From NCBI RefSeq assembly GCF_001613045.1, contig NZ_BDBP01000007.1, forward strand, positions 1 through 64,000: 64,000 nt of DNA, read 5' to 3'. Under the pieces are notes generated by a model. That model was not told where the DNA came from, searched no databases, and was given only the letters and a program-made list of their open reading frames with translations. Numbering within the stretch: position 1 is the stretch's first letter; each line of letters begins with the position of its first letter. Source of the DNA: Nocardia lijiangensis NBRC 108240. GTDB lineage: Bacteria > Actinomycetota > Actinomycetes > Mycobacteriales > Mycobacteriaceae. The position numbers were made by a program, and so were the translations under genes. Positions 17,349 through 26,312 of this stretch are shown piece by piece.

Positions 17349-18280
17349 CCGGCCACCTCCGCCGGAATCGCCACCGAGAGTGCACCCGAGCGCAGCAACA
17401 CCGGCAACGGTTCGAGATGCCCGTCGCCGTCGACCCGCGCGCCCGCGTGGACCGCGTCGAAGTGCGCCCCGCACAACGGACACCGCAGCACGGCGTCGCC
17501 CACGGGGAAGCCCAGGCGCCGATGCAGGACCGCGCCCGCCATCGAACCGCCGCAGGCCGCACACCGATCGCGATAGACGAACAGGTCGTCACCCACACGG
17601 CAGGCCAGCACCGGCAGCCTGGCCACCGAGAATCCGCCGACTTCGCCGTCCCCGATCTGCGCGAGCTCGGGTACGGCGACCCAGCTGCCCGGATGCTCGG
17701 GCGCGGCATGCACACGCGTGAACAACGACTCGGCCGCGATCACTCCCGAGCCGGACTCCGGCTCGGCGGCGGCCACTTCGATCGCCGTGATCTCCGGCGC
17801 GGCGGCGCGCACCGCGTCTTCCACGGCCAATTCCAACGTCACCGACGACGACGGGCAGGTGCGACAGCTGCCCGCGAGCTCGAGCCGCACGACACCGTCC
17901 TCGATGCCGAGCAGCTCGACGTCGCCGCCGTGGGAACCGAGGTAGGGCCGCACACTGTCGAGCGCGGCGCGCACCCGCGTCGTCACGTCGTGCGGGTGCA
18001 GTCCGTGCACCAACAGCAGGCTCGCGACCAGGTCGTCACCGGTGAGACGCTCGATCGTGACGTCGTCGAGCAGGCTCACGATGCGCTCGAGACCCGCACC
18101 GTAGAGGTCGGCGACCTCACGGACCAGCTGCTCGGCCCGCTCCCGTGCCGCGGCGCCGCCCACGGAACTCGATTCGAGCAGCGTCTCGATGCGATCACCC
18201 GCGCTGCGCCAGCGATCGTCATCGAGTGCTGCGTCGTCGTGTCCGTCCATAGAGCCCATTTCTCCTCGCGGGCGCGTCAT
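17345..18280 (-). CDS. NifU-domain / Rieske-like fusion protein, putative hydrogenase electron carrier
   Basis: A 311-residue protein. Residues 95-165 are a NifU C-terminal domain (Y-L-G-S-H-G-G-D-V-E-L-L, then S-C-R-T-C-P-S-S with the CxxC). Residues 200-295 have a Rieske-like fold signature: Y-R-D-R-C-A-A-C-G-G and R-C-P-L-C-G-A-H-F-D-A. A true Rieske site needs C-x-H and C-x-x-H; here the His positions are Ala and Cys, leaving a CAAC/CPLC four-Cys set. Iron-sulfur proteins coupled to group 1h hydrogenases (HhyE-type) are thought to pass electrons to quinone, and this is the natural candidate. GGAG at the large-subunit stop precedes ATG 18280; a start at 18259 is possible. Confidence 0.8.
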   Translation of the reverse strand: MTRPRGEMGSMDGHDDAALDDDRWRSAGDRIETLLESSSVGGAAARERAEQLVREVADLYGAGLERIVSLLDDVTIERLTGDDLVASLLLVHGLHPHDVTTRVRAALDSVRPYLGSHGGDVELLGIEDGVVRLELAGSCRTCPSSSVTLELAVEDAVRAAAPEITAIEVAAAEPESGSGVIAAESLFTRVHAAPEHPGSWVAVPELAQIGDGEVGGFSVARLPVLACRVGDDLFVYRDRCAACGGSMAGAVLHRRLGFPVGDAVLRCPLCGAHFDAVHAGARVDGDGHLEPLPVLLRSGALSVAIPAEVAG

Positions 18281-18283
18281 CCG

Positions 18284-20080
18284 CTACTCCGGGGTGAGCG
18301 ACTGGGTGGGGGAGTGCAGCTTCTCCAGCGTCTTGCCGTTGCCGAGGTACATGTGCACGCCACACGGCAGGCACGGATCGAAACTGCGCACGGTGCGCAT
18401 GATGTCGATGCCCTTGAAGTTCTCCCGGTTGTTCTCCTCGAAGATCGCCTGTCCCTGGACCGCGTCCTCGTAGGGGCCCGGCGTGCCGAAGCTGTCGCGC
18501 GGGCTGGCGTTCCACGGCGTCGGCGGATAGGGGTGGTAGTTGGCGATCTTGCCGTCTCTGATCACCATGTGATGGGAGAGGACCCCGCGCACGGCCTCGG
18601 TGAAGCCGCAGCCGATGCTCTCGTCGGGAACCTCGAAAGTCTCCCAGGTCTTGGTGTGCCCGGCACGGATCTCCTCGATCGCCTTCTCGGCGAAGTGCAG
18701 CGCGCACGCCGCCGCGTAGGCCTGGAAGTAGGTCCTGGCGCGGTCGCGTTCGATGGTGTTGCTGCCTGCCGCCGGGATCTTCCATTCGAGCTCGACCGGT
18801 CCCTTCAGGGCGGTCTTGGGCAGGTTGATCTGCACGCTGTGCCCGGTCGACTTCACATAGCCGATGTCGACCAGCCCGGCCAGCGCCGTGGTCCACAGCC
18901 TCGCCAACGGTCCGCCGCCGGTGTCCAGCGCCAGATGGTCGGTGCCGTCGAACCAGCGTGGTGACATCACCCAGCTGTACTTGTCCTCCAGGTCGCGCTT
19001 CTGCGGCTTGGGGTTGGTGTGCTGGTTCCACGGGTGCCGACGATCCACCGGATTGCCGAGCGGATCGTTCTTCACGAACATCTCCTGATCGGACCAGTCG
19101 TCGTAATACGAACTGCCCAACAGGATTCGGATGCCGAGGTTGATGTCGACCAGGCTGGTGGTGAGCAGCTTCCCGTCCAGAACCACGCCGGGGGTCACGA
19201 ACATCTTGCGACCCCACTCCTCCATGTCCTTGTACGCGAAGTTGCAGACGTCCGGGTCCTGGAACGAACCCCAGCACCCGAGCATCGTGCGGCGCAGGCC
19301 CACCTTGTCGTAGCCGGGCAGCGCCTCGTAGAAGAAGTCGAACAGATCGTCGTGCATCGGCACGGCCTTCTTCATGAACTCCACGTAGCGCATCAGACGC
19401 GTCACGTAGTCGGTCATCAGCTGAATGGTCGCGACGGTGCCGACACCACCGGGATACAGCGTCGACGGGTGCACGTGCCTGCCTTCCATCAGGCAGAACA
19501 TCTCGCGCGTGTACCGGCTGACCTGGAGGGCCTCGCGGTAGAACTCGCCGCTGAACGGGTTGAGGGCCCGCATGATGTCGGCGATCTTCCGGTATCCGTG
19601 CTCCTGCGCGTGCGGCGCTTCGGTGCGCTCGGCGCGCGCCAGCACGCCGGGATTGGTCTCGGAGACCATCTTCTCGCAGAAGTCCACGCCGACCAGGTTC
19701 TCCTGGAAGATGTTGTGGTCGAACATGTATTCGGCGGCTTCGCCGAGGTTGACGATCCACTCGCCCAGACTCGGCGGCTTCACCCCGTAGGCCATGTTCT
19801 GGCAGTAGCACGAGCAGGTGGCGTGATTGTCACCGCAGATGCCGCAGATCCGGCTGGTGATGAAGTGCGCGTCGCGCGGATCCTTGCCCTTCATGAAGAT
19901 GGAGTAGCCACGGAAGATCGACGACGTGCTGTGGCACTCGACGACCTGCTGATTCTCGAAGTCGATCTTGGTGTAGATACCAAGGCTGCCGACGATCCGG
20001 GTGATCGGATCCCACGCCATCTCGACGAGGGCGTTCGGGTCGATCTTGCGGTGCGACGGCTCCGGAATGATTTCCGTCAT
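18284..20080 (-). CDS. hhyL: Group 1h [NiFe] hydrogenase large subunit
   Basis: A 598-residue catalytic subunit. The L1 motif R-I-C-G-I-C-G-D-N-H near residue 78 and the L2 motif D-P-C-L-P-C-G-V-H near residue 573 supply the four Cys of the NiFe site. The last residues after His (M-Y-L-G-N-G-K...) are the peptide removed by the maturation protease. The sequence resembles the actinobacterial high-affinity type that oxidises atmospheric hydrogen. It lies 10 bases downstream of the small subunit. No export signal, so it is cytosolic or membrane-associated from the inside. Confidence 0.93.
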   Translation of the reverse strand: MTEIIPEPSHRKIDPNALVEMAWDPITRIVGSLGIYTKIDFENQQVVECHSTSSIFRGYSIFMKGKDPRDAHFITSRICGICGDNHATCSCYCQNMAYGVKPPSLGEWIVNLGEAAEYMFDHNIFQENLVGVDFCEKMVSETNPGVLARAERTEAPHAQEHGYRKIADIMRALNPFSGEFYREALQVSRYTREMFCLMEGRHVHPSTLYPGGVGTVATIQLMTDYVTRLMRYVEFMKKAVPMHDDLFDFFYEALPGYDKVGLRRTMLGCWGSFQDPDVCNFAYKDMEEWGRKMFVTPGVVLDGKLLTTSLVDINLGIRILLGSSYYDDWSDQEMFVKNDPLGNPVDRRHPWNQHTNPKPQKRDLEDKYSWVMSPRWFDGTDHLALDTGGGPLARLWTTALAGLVDIGYVKSTGHSVQINLPKTALKGPVELEWKIPAAGSNTIERDRARTYFQAYAAACALHFAEKAIEEIRAGHTKTWETFEVPDESIGCGFTEAVRGVLSHHMVIRDGKIANYHPYPPTPWNASPRDSFGTPGPYEDAVQGQAIFEENNRENFKGIDIMRTVRSFDPCLPCGVHMYLGNGKTLEKLHSPTQSLTPE

Positions 20081-20090
20081 CGAAGTCCTC

Positions 20091-21146
20091 CTACCACGTA
20101 CGGGTCGCGCCGGATTCCAGCTTTTCGCCGCGGTGCCGCCAGCGCGGCTCCTTGTCCACGGTGCGGACGGTGACGTTCCGCAGGCTGCGGATCACCGATC
20201 CGTACAGCCCCGAGGTCGCCGCGGAGAACTTGCCACCGGGAGGCTCGTCCATGAACGGCATGAACTTGTCCGGGAAACCGGGCATGGTGCAGCCGATGCA
20301 GATACCGCCGACATTGGGGCATCCGCCGACGCCGTTGATCCAACCTCGTTTGGGCACATTGCATTTCACGACCGGACCCCAGCAGCCGAGTTTCACGATG
20401 CACTTCGGCGATCCGTACTCGGTGGCGAAATCGCCCTGCTCGTAGTACCCGGCGCGGTCGCATCCCTCGTGGACGGTCGCGCCGAACAGCCACTTGGGCC
20501 GCAGCGCTTCGTCGAGCGGGATCATCGGCGCCTGGCCCGTCGCCATGTAGAGCAGGTAGGTCAGGGTCTCGGAGAGGTTGTCCGGTTGGATCGGGCATCC
20601 CGGCACGCACACGATCGGAATACCGGCCTTGCTCTTCCACTCCCACCCGAGATAGTCCGGCACGCCCATCGCACCTGTCGGGTTTCCGGCCATCGCGTGG
20701 ATGCCGCCGTAGGTGGCGCAGGTGCCTGCGGCCACCACGGCGGTGGCCTTCGGTGCGAGGCGATCCAGCCATTCGCTGGTCGTTATCGGCTGGCCGGTGT
20801 CGGGGTTGTTGCCGAACCCGCACCAGTAGCCTTCGGTGTGGAGCTGCTCGTTGGGGATCGATCCCTCGACGACGAGGACGAACGGCTCGAGTTCGCCGCG
20901 GTCGCCTTTGAAGAACCATTCGAGGAAATCGTCGGCCCCACCGGCCGGACCGCATTCGAAATCTATCAGCGGCCAATGGACGGCAATCTTGGGGAGACCT
21001 GGGAGCGCACCCAGGGCGATCTCCTCGATGCTGGGCTGGGAGGCGGCAGTCAGCGCCACCGAGTCGCCGTCACAACTGAGGCCTGCGTTGATCCAGAGAA
21101 CGTGGATCAACGTATCTTCGGCTTTGACTGCTTCCTGAGTAGGCAT
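20091..21146 (-). CDS. hhyS: Group 1h [NiFe] hydrogenase small subunit
   Basis: A 351-residue iron-sulfur subunit with no Tat signal, as expected for cytosolic group 1h enzymes. The proximal-cluster motif reads L-S-C-D-G-D-S, with Asp where most enzymes have the second Cys of CxxC; this matches the 3Cys-1Asp proximal cluster described for the Ralstonia actinobacterial-type hydrogenase. Other cluster ligands are in A-A-G-T-C-A-T-Y-G-G, V-P-G-C-P-I-Q-P, V-H-E-G-C-D-R and C-P-N-V-G-G-I-C-I-G-C. GAAAGGTGG precedes ATG 21146. A Crp-like site lies 63 bp upstream. Confidence 0.93.
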   Translation of the reverse strand: MPTQEAVKAEDTLIHVLWINAGLSCDGDSVALTAASQPSIEEIALGALPGLPKIAVHWPLIDFECGPAGGADDFLEWFFKGDRGELEPFVLVVEGSIPNEQLHTEGYWCGFGNNPDTGQPITTSEWLDRLAPKATAVVAAGTCATYGGIHAMAGNPTGAMGVPDYLGWEWKSKAGIPIVCVPGCPIQPDNLSETLTYLLYMATGQAPMIPLDEALRPKWLFGATVHEGCDRAGYYEQGDFATEYGSPKCIVKLGCWGPVVKCNVPKRGWINGVGGCPNVGGICIGCTMPGFPDKFMPFMDEPPGGKFSAATSGLYGSVIRSLRNVTVRTVDKEPRWRHRGEKLESGATRTW

Positions 21147-21208
21147 GGGATGCCACCTTTCGAAGCTGGAGCGCCGGACAGGGGCTGTACTGAGAAGACC
21201 GTCCGGAA

Positions 21209-21224
21209 TGTGACACTCGTCACG
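21209..21224. promoter_or_regulatory. Crp/GlxR-like binding site upstream of the hydrogenase small subunit
   Basis: TGTGA-CACTCG-TCACG matches the Crp-family palindrome TGTGA-N6-TCACA at 9 of 10 fixed positions. It lies in the 83-bp gap between hypB and hhyS, the only sizeable gap in the front of the operon, so an internal, cAMP- or carbon-responsive promoter for the structural genes is likely. Position seen; regulator identity inferred. Confidence 0.5.
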
Positions 21225-21229
21225 TCAGT

Positions 21230-22093
21230 TTATGCGGGGGTTGTGGCTTCCTCAAGGGAGGCCGATGGCGGGGACAAGTGCCCCGAAATCCATCCGTACC
21301 AGCGCGGAAAGCCCTCGCCGGTGATCGCGGACACCGGCATGATCGGCACGCCGGGATTGATCGAGTGCGCGTATTCGGCGCACCGCTCGAGGTCGAAATC
21401 GACGAAGGGGAGCAGGTCCATCTTGTTGATGATCACCAGCTCGGCGGCCGCGAACATGTGCGGATATTTCAGCGGCTTGTCCGTGCCCTCGGTCACCGAG
21501 AACACCACGACTTTGGCGAGCTCACCCAGATCGAAGAGCGCGGGGCAGACCAGGTTGCCGACGTTCTCGATGAACAGCAGCGTGCCCGGCTCGGGATCGA
21601 GTTCGTCCAACGCGTGTCGCAACATTTCGGCATCCAAATGGCAACCGGATCCTGTATTGATCTGGACGACCCGGCACCCGGTCGCCCTGATGCGTTCGGC
21701 ATCGAGCAGCGTCTCTTGATCGCCCTCGATCACCGCGACAGGCCGGTCGCCCAGATCGCCGAGGGTGCGTTCGAGCAGCGTCGTCTTCCCGGCTCCCGGC
21801 GAGCTGGTGATGTTCAGCGCCACGATGCCGCCGCGCCGCAGCCGTTCTCTGTTGTGCTGGGCCAGCCGATCGTTCTTGGCGAGCACCTTCTGCTCCAGGG
21901 TCACCGTTTCGGTCACCGGCACGTGCACGTGGTCCTCGTGGTCGTGATCGTGGCCGTGCGGGTCGTCGGGCCCGTGATGGTGGTCATGACCGTGATGGTC
22001 GTGCTCGTGGTGGTGCTCGTGTTCGTGCGGCTGGTCGTGGAGGACCGTGATCACCGCTGCCGAATCGCCGCCGCATCCGCAGGTCGCGCACAT
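21230..22093 (-). CDS. hypB: Hydrogenase nickel-incorporation GTPase HypB
   Basis: A 287-residue GTPase that loads nickel with HypA. It opens M-C-A-T-C-G-C-G, the high-affinity metal motif, then a His-rich stretch (residues 22-60, over 20 His) for nickel storage. The G domain follows: P-G-A-G-K-T-T (P-loop), E-G-D-Q-E-T, E-N-V-G-N-L-V-C-P (metal Cys) and N-K-M-D. The start overlaps the end of hypA by 43 bases. Confidence 0.95.
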   Translation of the reverse strand: MCATCGCGGDSAAVITVLHDQPHEHEHHHEHDHHGHDHHHGPDDPHGHDHDHEDHVHVPVTETVTLEQKVLAKNDRLAQHNRERLRRGGIVALNITSSPGAGKTTLLERTLGDLGDRPVAVIEGDQETLLDAERIRATGCRVVQINTGSGCHLDAEMLRHALDELDPEPGTLLFIENVGNLVCPALFDLGELAKVVVFSVTEGTDKPLKYPHMFAAAELVIINKMDLLPFVDFDLERCAEYAHSINPGVPIMPVSAITGEGFPRWYGWISGHLSPPSASLEEATTPA

Positions 22094-22425
22094 GGTTCGC
22101 TCACCTCCATCGTTCGGATTCGAAGCTCCCGCCCGGACTTGATCTCGACGTCGGCGCTGCCGCATCGGCACAGCAGGATCAGGTCGGCGAGGGCGAAATC
22201 GGCGCCGCAGGACCGGCAGACCGCGGTGCCCGGCACGGTTCGTATGACGAGTTCCGCACCGTCCGCCACGGTCCCTTCGGTCGCCAGCTCGAAGCAGAAC
22301 TGCATCGCCTCGGGCACAATCGCGCACAGCGCGCCGACCTCCACGGTGACGCTGTGCACCCGCCGATCCGCCGCATGCTCACACACGGCGTCGACAACAC
22401 TCTGAGTTATCGCCATTTCGTGCAT
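22051..22425 (-). CDS. hypA: Hydrogenase nickel-insertion protein HypA
   Basis: A 124-residue protein, first gene of the operon. It starts M-H-E-M-A-I-T, with the nickel-binding His2 and Glu3 of the family. The zinc domain near residue 75 has C-R-S-C and further on C-R-C-G, so the second pair is C-x-C rather than CxxC. The C-terminal tail runs past the usual end and overlaps hypB by 43 bases. The ATG at 22425 is fixed by the invariant MHE start. Confidence 0.92.
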   Translation of the reverse strand: MHEMAITQSVVDAVCEHAADRRVHSVTVEVGALCAIVPEAMQFCFELATEGTVADGAELVIRTVPGTAVCRSCGADFALADLILLCRCGSADVEIKSGRELRIRTMEVSEPCARPADAAAIRQR

Positions 22426-22773
22426 TGCAGCCTCGGCTTTTAGGAGATGGCCTCCTTCGAGGCTACTCCGCAGCACATCGCGCCTGGGCGGTAACGGAGA
22501 GAATTCGCCCGCGCCCCGCGCGGCGATGAATGGCGGTTTTCGCGTCGCGCCCGAGCTTCGGTTTCCGGCCTCCGGACCGCCCGTGGCGGCGGTCGATCTC
22601 CGGTGCTTCTCGCAACGCCCAGCGGATGGTCTGGTGGCGAAAGCCAAGTGTCTGAGCGGGATTCGAGTGCCGGCCGATGGTTCCGTCCGCTCCCGGTGAC
22701 GCCCGACCGAGTCCTCGGACGCATGAACGCCACCATGCATCCCCGTTCCGGCGCGCCCGGCTCGCTCCGGCGG

Positions 22774-22829
22774 TTCAACCTTGTCTCAACCCTCGCGCGT
22801 GATAGTGATCCACACCACGACACGTCGTG
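22774..22829. promoter_or_regulatory. Candidate operators between hypA and the aldehyde dehydrogenase gene
   Basis: The 438-bp divergent gap 22426-22863 holds both promoters. Two signals stand out. TTCAACC (22774-22780) is partly repeated as CTCAACC (22785-22791). CACGAC-AC-GTCGTG (22816-22829) is a perfect 6-bp inverted repeat flanked by GATC on both sides. Both lie close to the aldehyde dehydrogenase, so the AcoR-like regulator encoded downstream is the likeliest binder. Confidence 0.4.
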
Positions 22830-22863
22830 TGATCCGATCCGTGACCAGCGAGGAGTATCAGTC

Positions 22864-24381
22864 ATGACTTACGCCAAGCCCGGTGCCGAAGGCAGCGTCG
22901 TCGACTACGCGCGCCGCTACGACAACTTCATCGGGGGCGAATGGACCGCGCCGGTGGAGGGCCGCTATTTCGAGAACCCGTCGCCGGTGGACGGCGAGGT
23001 GTTCTGCGAGGTGGCGCGTTCGACCGCGCCGGATGTCGAGCTGGCGCTCGACGCCGCGCACCGTGCCGCCGACGCCTGGGGCGCGACCTCGACCACCCAG
23101 CGCGCCAACCTCCTCAACAAGATCGCCGACCGCATCGAGGACAATCTCGAGGCGCTCGCGGTCGCCGAGACCTGGGACAACGGCAAGCCCGTGCGTGAAA
23201 CCCTGGCCGCCGACCTGCCTTTGGCGGTCGATCACTTCCGCTACTTCGCCGGCGCGATCCGCGCCCAGGAGGGCAGCATCTCCGAAATCGACGCCGACAC
23301 CGTCGCTTACCACTTCCACGAGCCGCTGGGCGTGGTCGGTCAGATCATTCCATGGAACTTCCCGATCCTGATGGCCGTGTGGAAACTGGCGCCGGCGCTG
23401 GCGGCGGGCAACGCGGTGGTGCTCAAGCCCGCCGAGCAGACTCCGGCCTCGATCCTGAAGGTCGTCGAGCTCATCGCGGACTTGCTCCCGCCGGGAGTTG
23501 TCAACGTGGTCAACGGTTTCGGCGTGGAGGCGGGCAAGCCGCTGGCGTCCAGTCCGCGGGTGGCCAAGGTGGCGTTCACCGGCGAGACCACCACCGGCCG
23601 GCTCATCATGCAGTACGCGAGCGAGAACATCATTCCCGTCACGCTCGAGCTGGGCGGCAAGAGCCCCAACATCTTTCTGCCCGACGTGGCCGCCGCGGAC
23701 GACGAGTTCCTGGACAAGGCGGTCGAGGGTTTCGTGATGTTCGCGCTCAACCAGGGCGAGGTGTGCACGTGCCCGTCGCGGGCGCTGGTGCACCGCTCCA
23801 TCTTCGACGAGTTCATGAGTCGCTGCGTGGCACGAACCAAGGCCATCAAGGGCGGCAATCCGCTCGACGAGACCACCATGATCGGCGCGCAGGCCAGCAA
23901 CGACCAGTACGAGAAGATCCTGTCCTACATCGACATCGGCAAGCAGGAGGGTGCCGAACTGCTCACCGGCGGTGGGCCGCGCAAGGTGGAGGATTTCGCA
24001 GGCGGCTACTACATCGAGCCGACGATCTTCCAGGGCCGCAACGACATGCGGATCTTCCAGGAGGAGATCTTCGGCCCCGTGGTGTCGGTGACGGCGTTCG
24101 ACTCGGTCGACGAGGCGCTCGCGATCGCCAACGACACCCTCTACGGCCTCGGCGCCGGGGTGTGGACGCGGGACGGCAACACCGCCTACCGGCTCGGCCG
24201 CGGCATCAAGGCGGGCCGGGTGTGGACCAACTGTTACCACGCCTACCCGGCGCACGCCGCGTTCGGCGGCTACAAGAAGTCGGGCATCGGCCGGGAGAAC
24301 CACCGGATGATGCTGGACCACTACCAGCAGACGAAGAACCTGCTCGTCAGCTACTCGACCACCAAGGCCGGGTTGTTCTGA
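22864..24381 (+). CDS. NAD-dependent aldehyde dehydrogenase (AcoD/ExaC-like)
   Basis: A 505-residue full-length enzyme. E-L-G-G-K-S-P-N carries the general-base Glu, and G-E-V-C-T-C-P-S-R the catalytic Cys. W-N-F-P and G-F-G-V-E-A-G form the NAD site. This subfamily oxidises acetaldehyde and similar aldehydes. GAGGAG precedes ATG 22864. The stop overlaps the DUF779 start (TGATG), a pairing typical of actinobacteria, and the GAF-type regulator follows in the same direction. Confidence 0.92.
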   Translation: MTYAKPGAEGSVVDYARRYDNFIGGEWTAPVEGRYFENPSPVDGEVFCEVARSTAPDVELALDAAHRAADAWGATSTTQRANLLNKIADRIEDNLEALAVAETWDNGKPVRETLAADLPLAVDHFRYFAGAIRAQEGSISEIDADTVAYHFHEPLGVVGQIIPWNFPILMAVWKLAPALAAGNAVVLKPAEQTPASILKVVELIADLLPPGVVNVVNGFGVEAGKPLASSPRVAKVAFTGETTTGRLIMQYASENIIPVTLELGGKSPNIFLPDVAAADDEFLDKAVEGFVMFALNQGEVCTCPSRALVHRSIFDEFMSRCVARTKAIKGGNPLDETTMIGAQASNDQYEKILSYIDIGKQEGAELLTGGGPRKVEDFAGGYYIEPTIFQGRNDMRIFQEEIFGPVVSVTAFDSVDEALAIANDTLYGLGAGVWTRDGNTAYRLGRGIKAGRVWTNCYHAYPAHAAFGGYKKSGIGRENHRMMLDHYQQTKNLLVSYSTTKAGLF

Positions 24382-24803
24382 TGCCCGACGGCGTCGCGCG
24401 GGTCGCGCTGACCGAAAGCGCGGAAGCGTTGCTGCGCACGCTGATCCAGCGGCACGGCGCGGTGATGTTCCACCAGTCGGGCGGGTGTTGCGACGGGAGC
24501 GCGCCGATGTGCTACCCGCGCGGCGATTTTCGCGTCGGAGCGTCGGACGTGCTGCTCGGCATCCTCCCCCAGGAGACGCCGTTCTGGATGAGCGCCGACC
24601 AGTTCCGGTACTGGCGTCACACCCATCTCACCGTGGACGTGGTCGCGGGGCGCGGCAGTGGGTTCTCACTGGAAGCGCCCGAGGGCGTGCGGTTCCTGAT
24701 CCGCTCGCGGTTGTTCACCGACGCCGAAACGGAGGCGCTGGAAGCGCAGCCACCACCGCCGCGCGGTTCGGACCACACGGCGCCGGACGCCGCGAACCCC
24801 TAG
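24381..24803 (+). CDS. DUF779 family protein, aldehyde dehydrogenase partner
   Basis: A 140-residue protein. The family core H-Q-S-G-G-C-C-D-G-S-A-P-M-C holds three Cys that may bind a metal. W-R-H-T-H-L-T-V-D-V-V-A-G-R-G and G-F-S-L-E-A-P-E-G-V-R-F follow. DUF779 genes are almost always beside aldehyde dehydrogenases and its ATG overlaps that stop codon, so it is co-translated. The function is unknown, possibly needed for enzyme activity. The last 20 residues are Pro-rich and not part of the family core. Confidence 0.88.
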   Translation: MPDGVARVALTESAEALLRTLIQRHGAVMFHQSGGCCDGSAPMCYPRGDFRVGASDVLLGILPQETPFWMSADQFRYWRHTHLTVDVVAGRGSGFSLEAPEGVRFLIRSRLFTDAETEALEAQPPPPRGSDHTAPDAANP

Positions 24804-24955
24804 CGGAGCGAACAGCTCGGCTCCGGCATCGGCCTTGTCGCTGGTGCCGGAGCCGAGCCCGCTGCTGCCTTTCTCCGACCTCCGGTATTCGCGACGCGCG
24901 CGGGTTACCCTCGGTGCAGCGAGGAACCGCCGCACGGAGGGGAGGCAGTCGCGAG

Positions 24956-26170
24956 ATGGCACGACAAAGCTCCCTCTCCCAGCGACGCGCCGCGCTGGAA
25001 AAGGAATGGGCGCGCTGGGTGCCCGCCCGCACCGTGTCCGCGGGAATCGACAGCTCCCACCTGCGCGGCGAAGTCGCCCAGTCCTGGATGAGATCTCGGC
25101 GCACCGTCGACCCCGAACTGGACTGCGCTCCCGCCGCGGCCGACGACGTCGGCGCGCGCTGGGCCGCGTCGCCGCTGCGCGCGCCGATGTCGGAACTGTC
25201 CGACCACGTGCACGCCATCACCCACGACTCCGGTTTCGTCGCCGCCGTCACCGACGAGGACGGCACCATCCTGTGGTCGCACGGCGGGGCCGTGATGCGC
25301 AGGCGCGCCGAACGTGTCGGCTTCGCACCGGGCGGGCGATGGGACGAGACCCACATGGGCACCAACGCGCTGTCGCTCACGCTGCGCACCGGGCGGCCCA
25401 GCAGCGTGTTCGCCGCCGAGCACCTCGTGGCCGCGTTGCACGAGTGGGTCTGCTACTGCGCGCCGATCCGCGGCGCGGACGGACGACAGCTCGGAGTGCT
25501 CGACCTGTCCACCACATGGGACCGGTCCCATCCGCTCGCCATGTCGACCGTGCGGACGCTGGCCACCGCCATCGAGGCCAAACTGCACCAGCACGAACGG
25601 CCCGCGTCCGGCCCTCGGCTCACCTGCCTGGGCGGCGCCGAGCTGATGCGCGGCGACGAACGGATTCGGCTGCGGCGCAGGCATTTCGAGATTCTCACCT
25701 TGCTCGCGCTGGAACCCGACGGCTTCACGCCGGAGCGGTTGCAGCTGGCCATCTACGGCGACCGTGCGCCCGCGGCGAGCACGGTGAAAGCCGATGTCTC
25801 CCACCTGCGCCGCACTGCGGTCGGCGACATCACCAGCCGCATCTACCGATTGGCCACTCCGCTCTCCTGCGACGCGGCCGACGTCCTCGCCGCACTCGGC
25901 GCGGGGGACACCGCCACCGCGGTCCGGCTGTATCGCGGGCCCTTGCTTCCCGGGTCACAGACACCCGGCATCGTCGAATGGCGGGAGTATCTGAAAGTCG
26001 GCGTCCGCACCGCGGTCCTGGCATCGGACGACCCCGTGCTCGCGCTGCACTACGGCGAAAAAGCGCTCGAGGACAGTGAGATCCATGAACACGCCAGCCT
26101 GCTGCTGCCCGCCGCCGACGCGCGGCGTGCGATCGCAACCGCCCGCCTGCGAGCGGCGCTGCGCTGCTGA
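24956..26170 (+). CDS. GAF-domain transcriptional regulator (AcoR-like, actinobacterial type)
   Basis: A 404-residue regulator. Residues 1-70 form the AcoR-like N-terminal helix region (S-S-H-L-R-G-E-V-A-Q-S-W-M-R-S-R). A GAF sensor spans about 75-205 (M-G-T-N-A-L-S-L-T-L-R-T, then V-C-Y-C-A-P-I-R). There is no AAA+ sigma-54 domain; instead residues 220-400 have a winged-helix segment and helices like those of OmpR/BTAD-type regulators. GGAGGGGAGG precedes ATG 24956. It probably senses the aldehyde or alcohol and controls the upstream dehydrogenase. Confidence 0.8.
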   Translation: MARQSSLSQRRAALEKEWARWVPARTVSAGIDSSHLRGEVAQSWMRSRRTVDPELDCAPAAADDVGARWAASPLRAPMSELSDHVHAITHDSGFVAAVTDEDGTILWSHGGAVMRRRAERVGFAPGGRWDETHMGTNALSLTLRTGRPSSVFAAEHLVAALHEWVCYCAPIRGADGRQLGVLDLSTTWDRSHPLAMSTVRTLATAIEAKLHQHERPASGPRLTCLGGAELMRGDERIRLRRRHFEILTLLALEPDGFTPERLQLAIYGDRAPAASTVKADVSHLRRTAVGDITSRIYRLATPLSCDAADVLAALGAGDTATAVRLYRGPLLPGSQTPGIVEWREYLKVGVRTAVLASDDPVLALHYGEKALEDSEIHEHASLLLPAADARRAIATARLRAALRC

Positions 26171-26312
26171 GGTCGCCGAAAGTCTTGTCCGGCACGCGAT
26201 TCCGATGACCGCGCATCCCGCGTAGGTCACACCCTGGTTCAGAATCGAGTCCTTCTTCTGAACCCCGCCCGAATCGAAATCCGTGCGGTCGTCGGCCGGG
26301 TCTGCCGAGTCG

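Noticed and set aside
21920..22035. CAC/GTG-rich tract looking like a DNA repeat
   Set aside because: It is the His-rich nickel-binding stretch of hypB, not an independent repeat or CRISPR.
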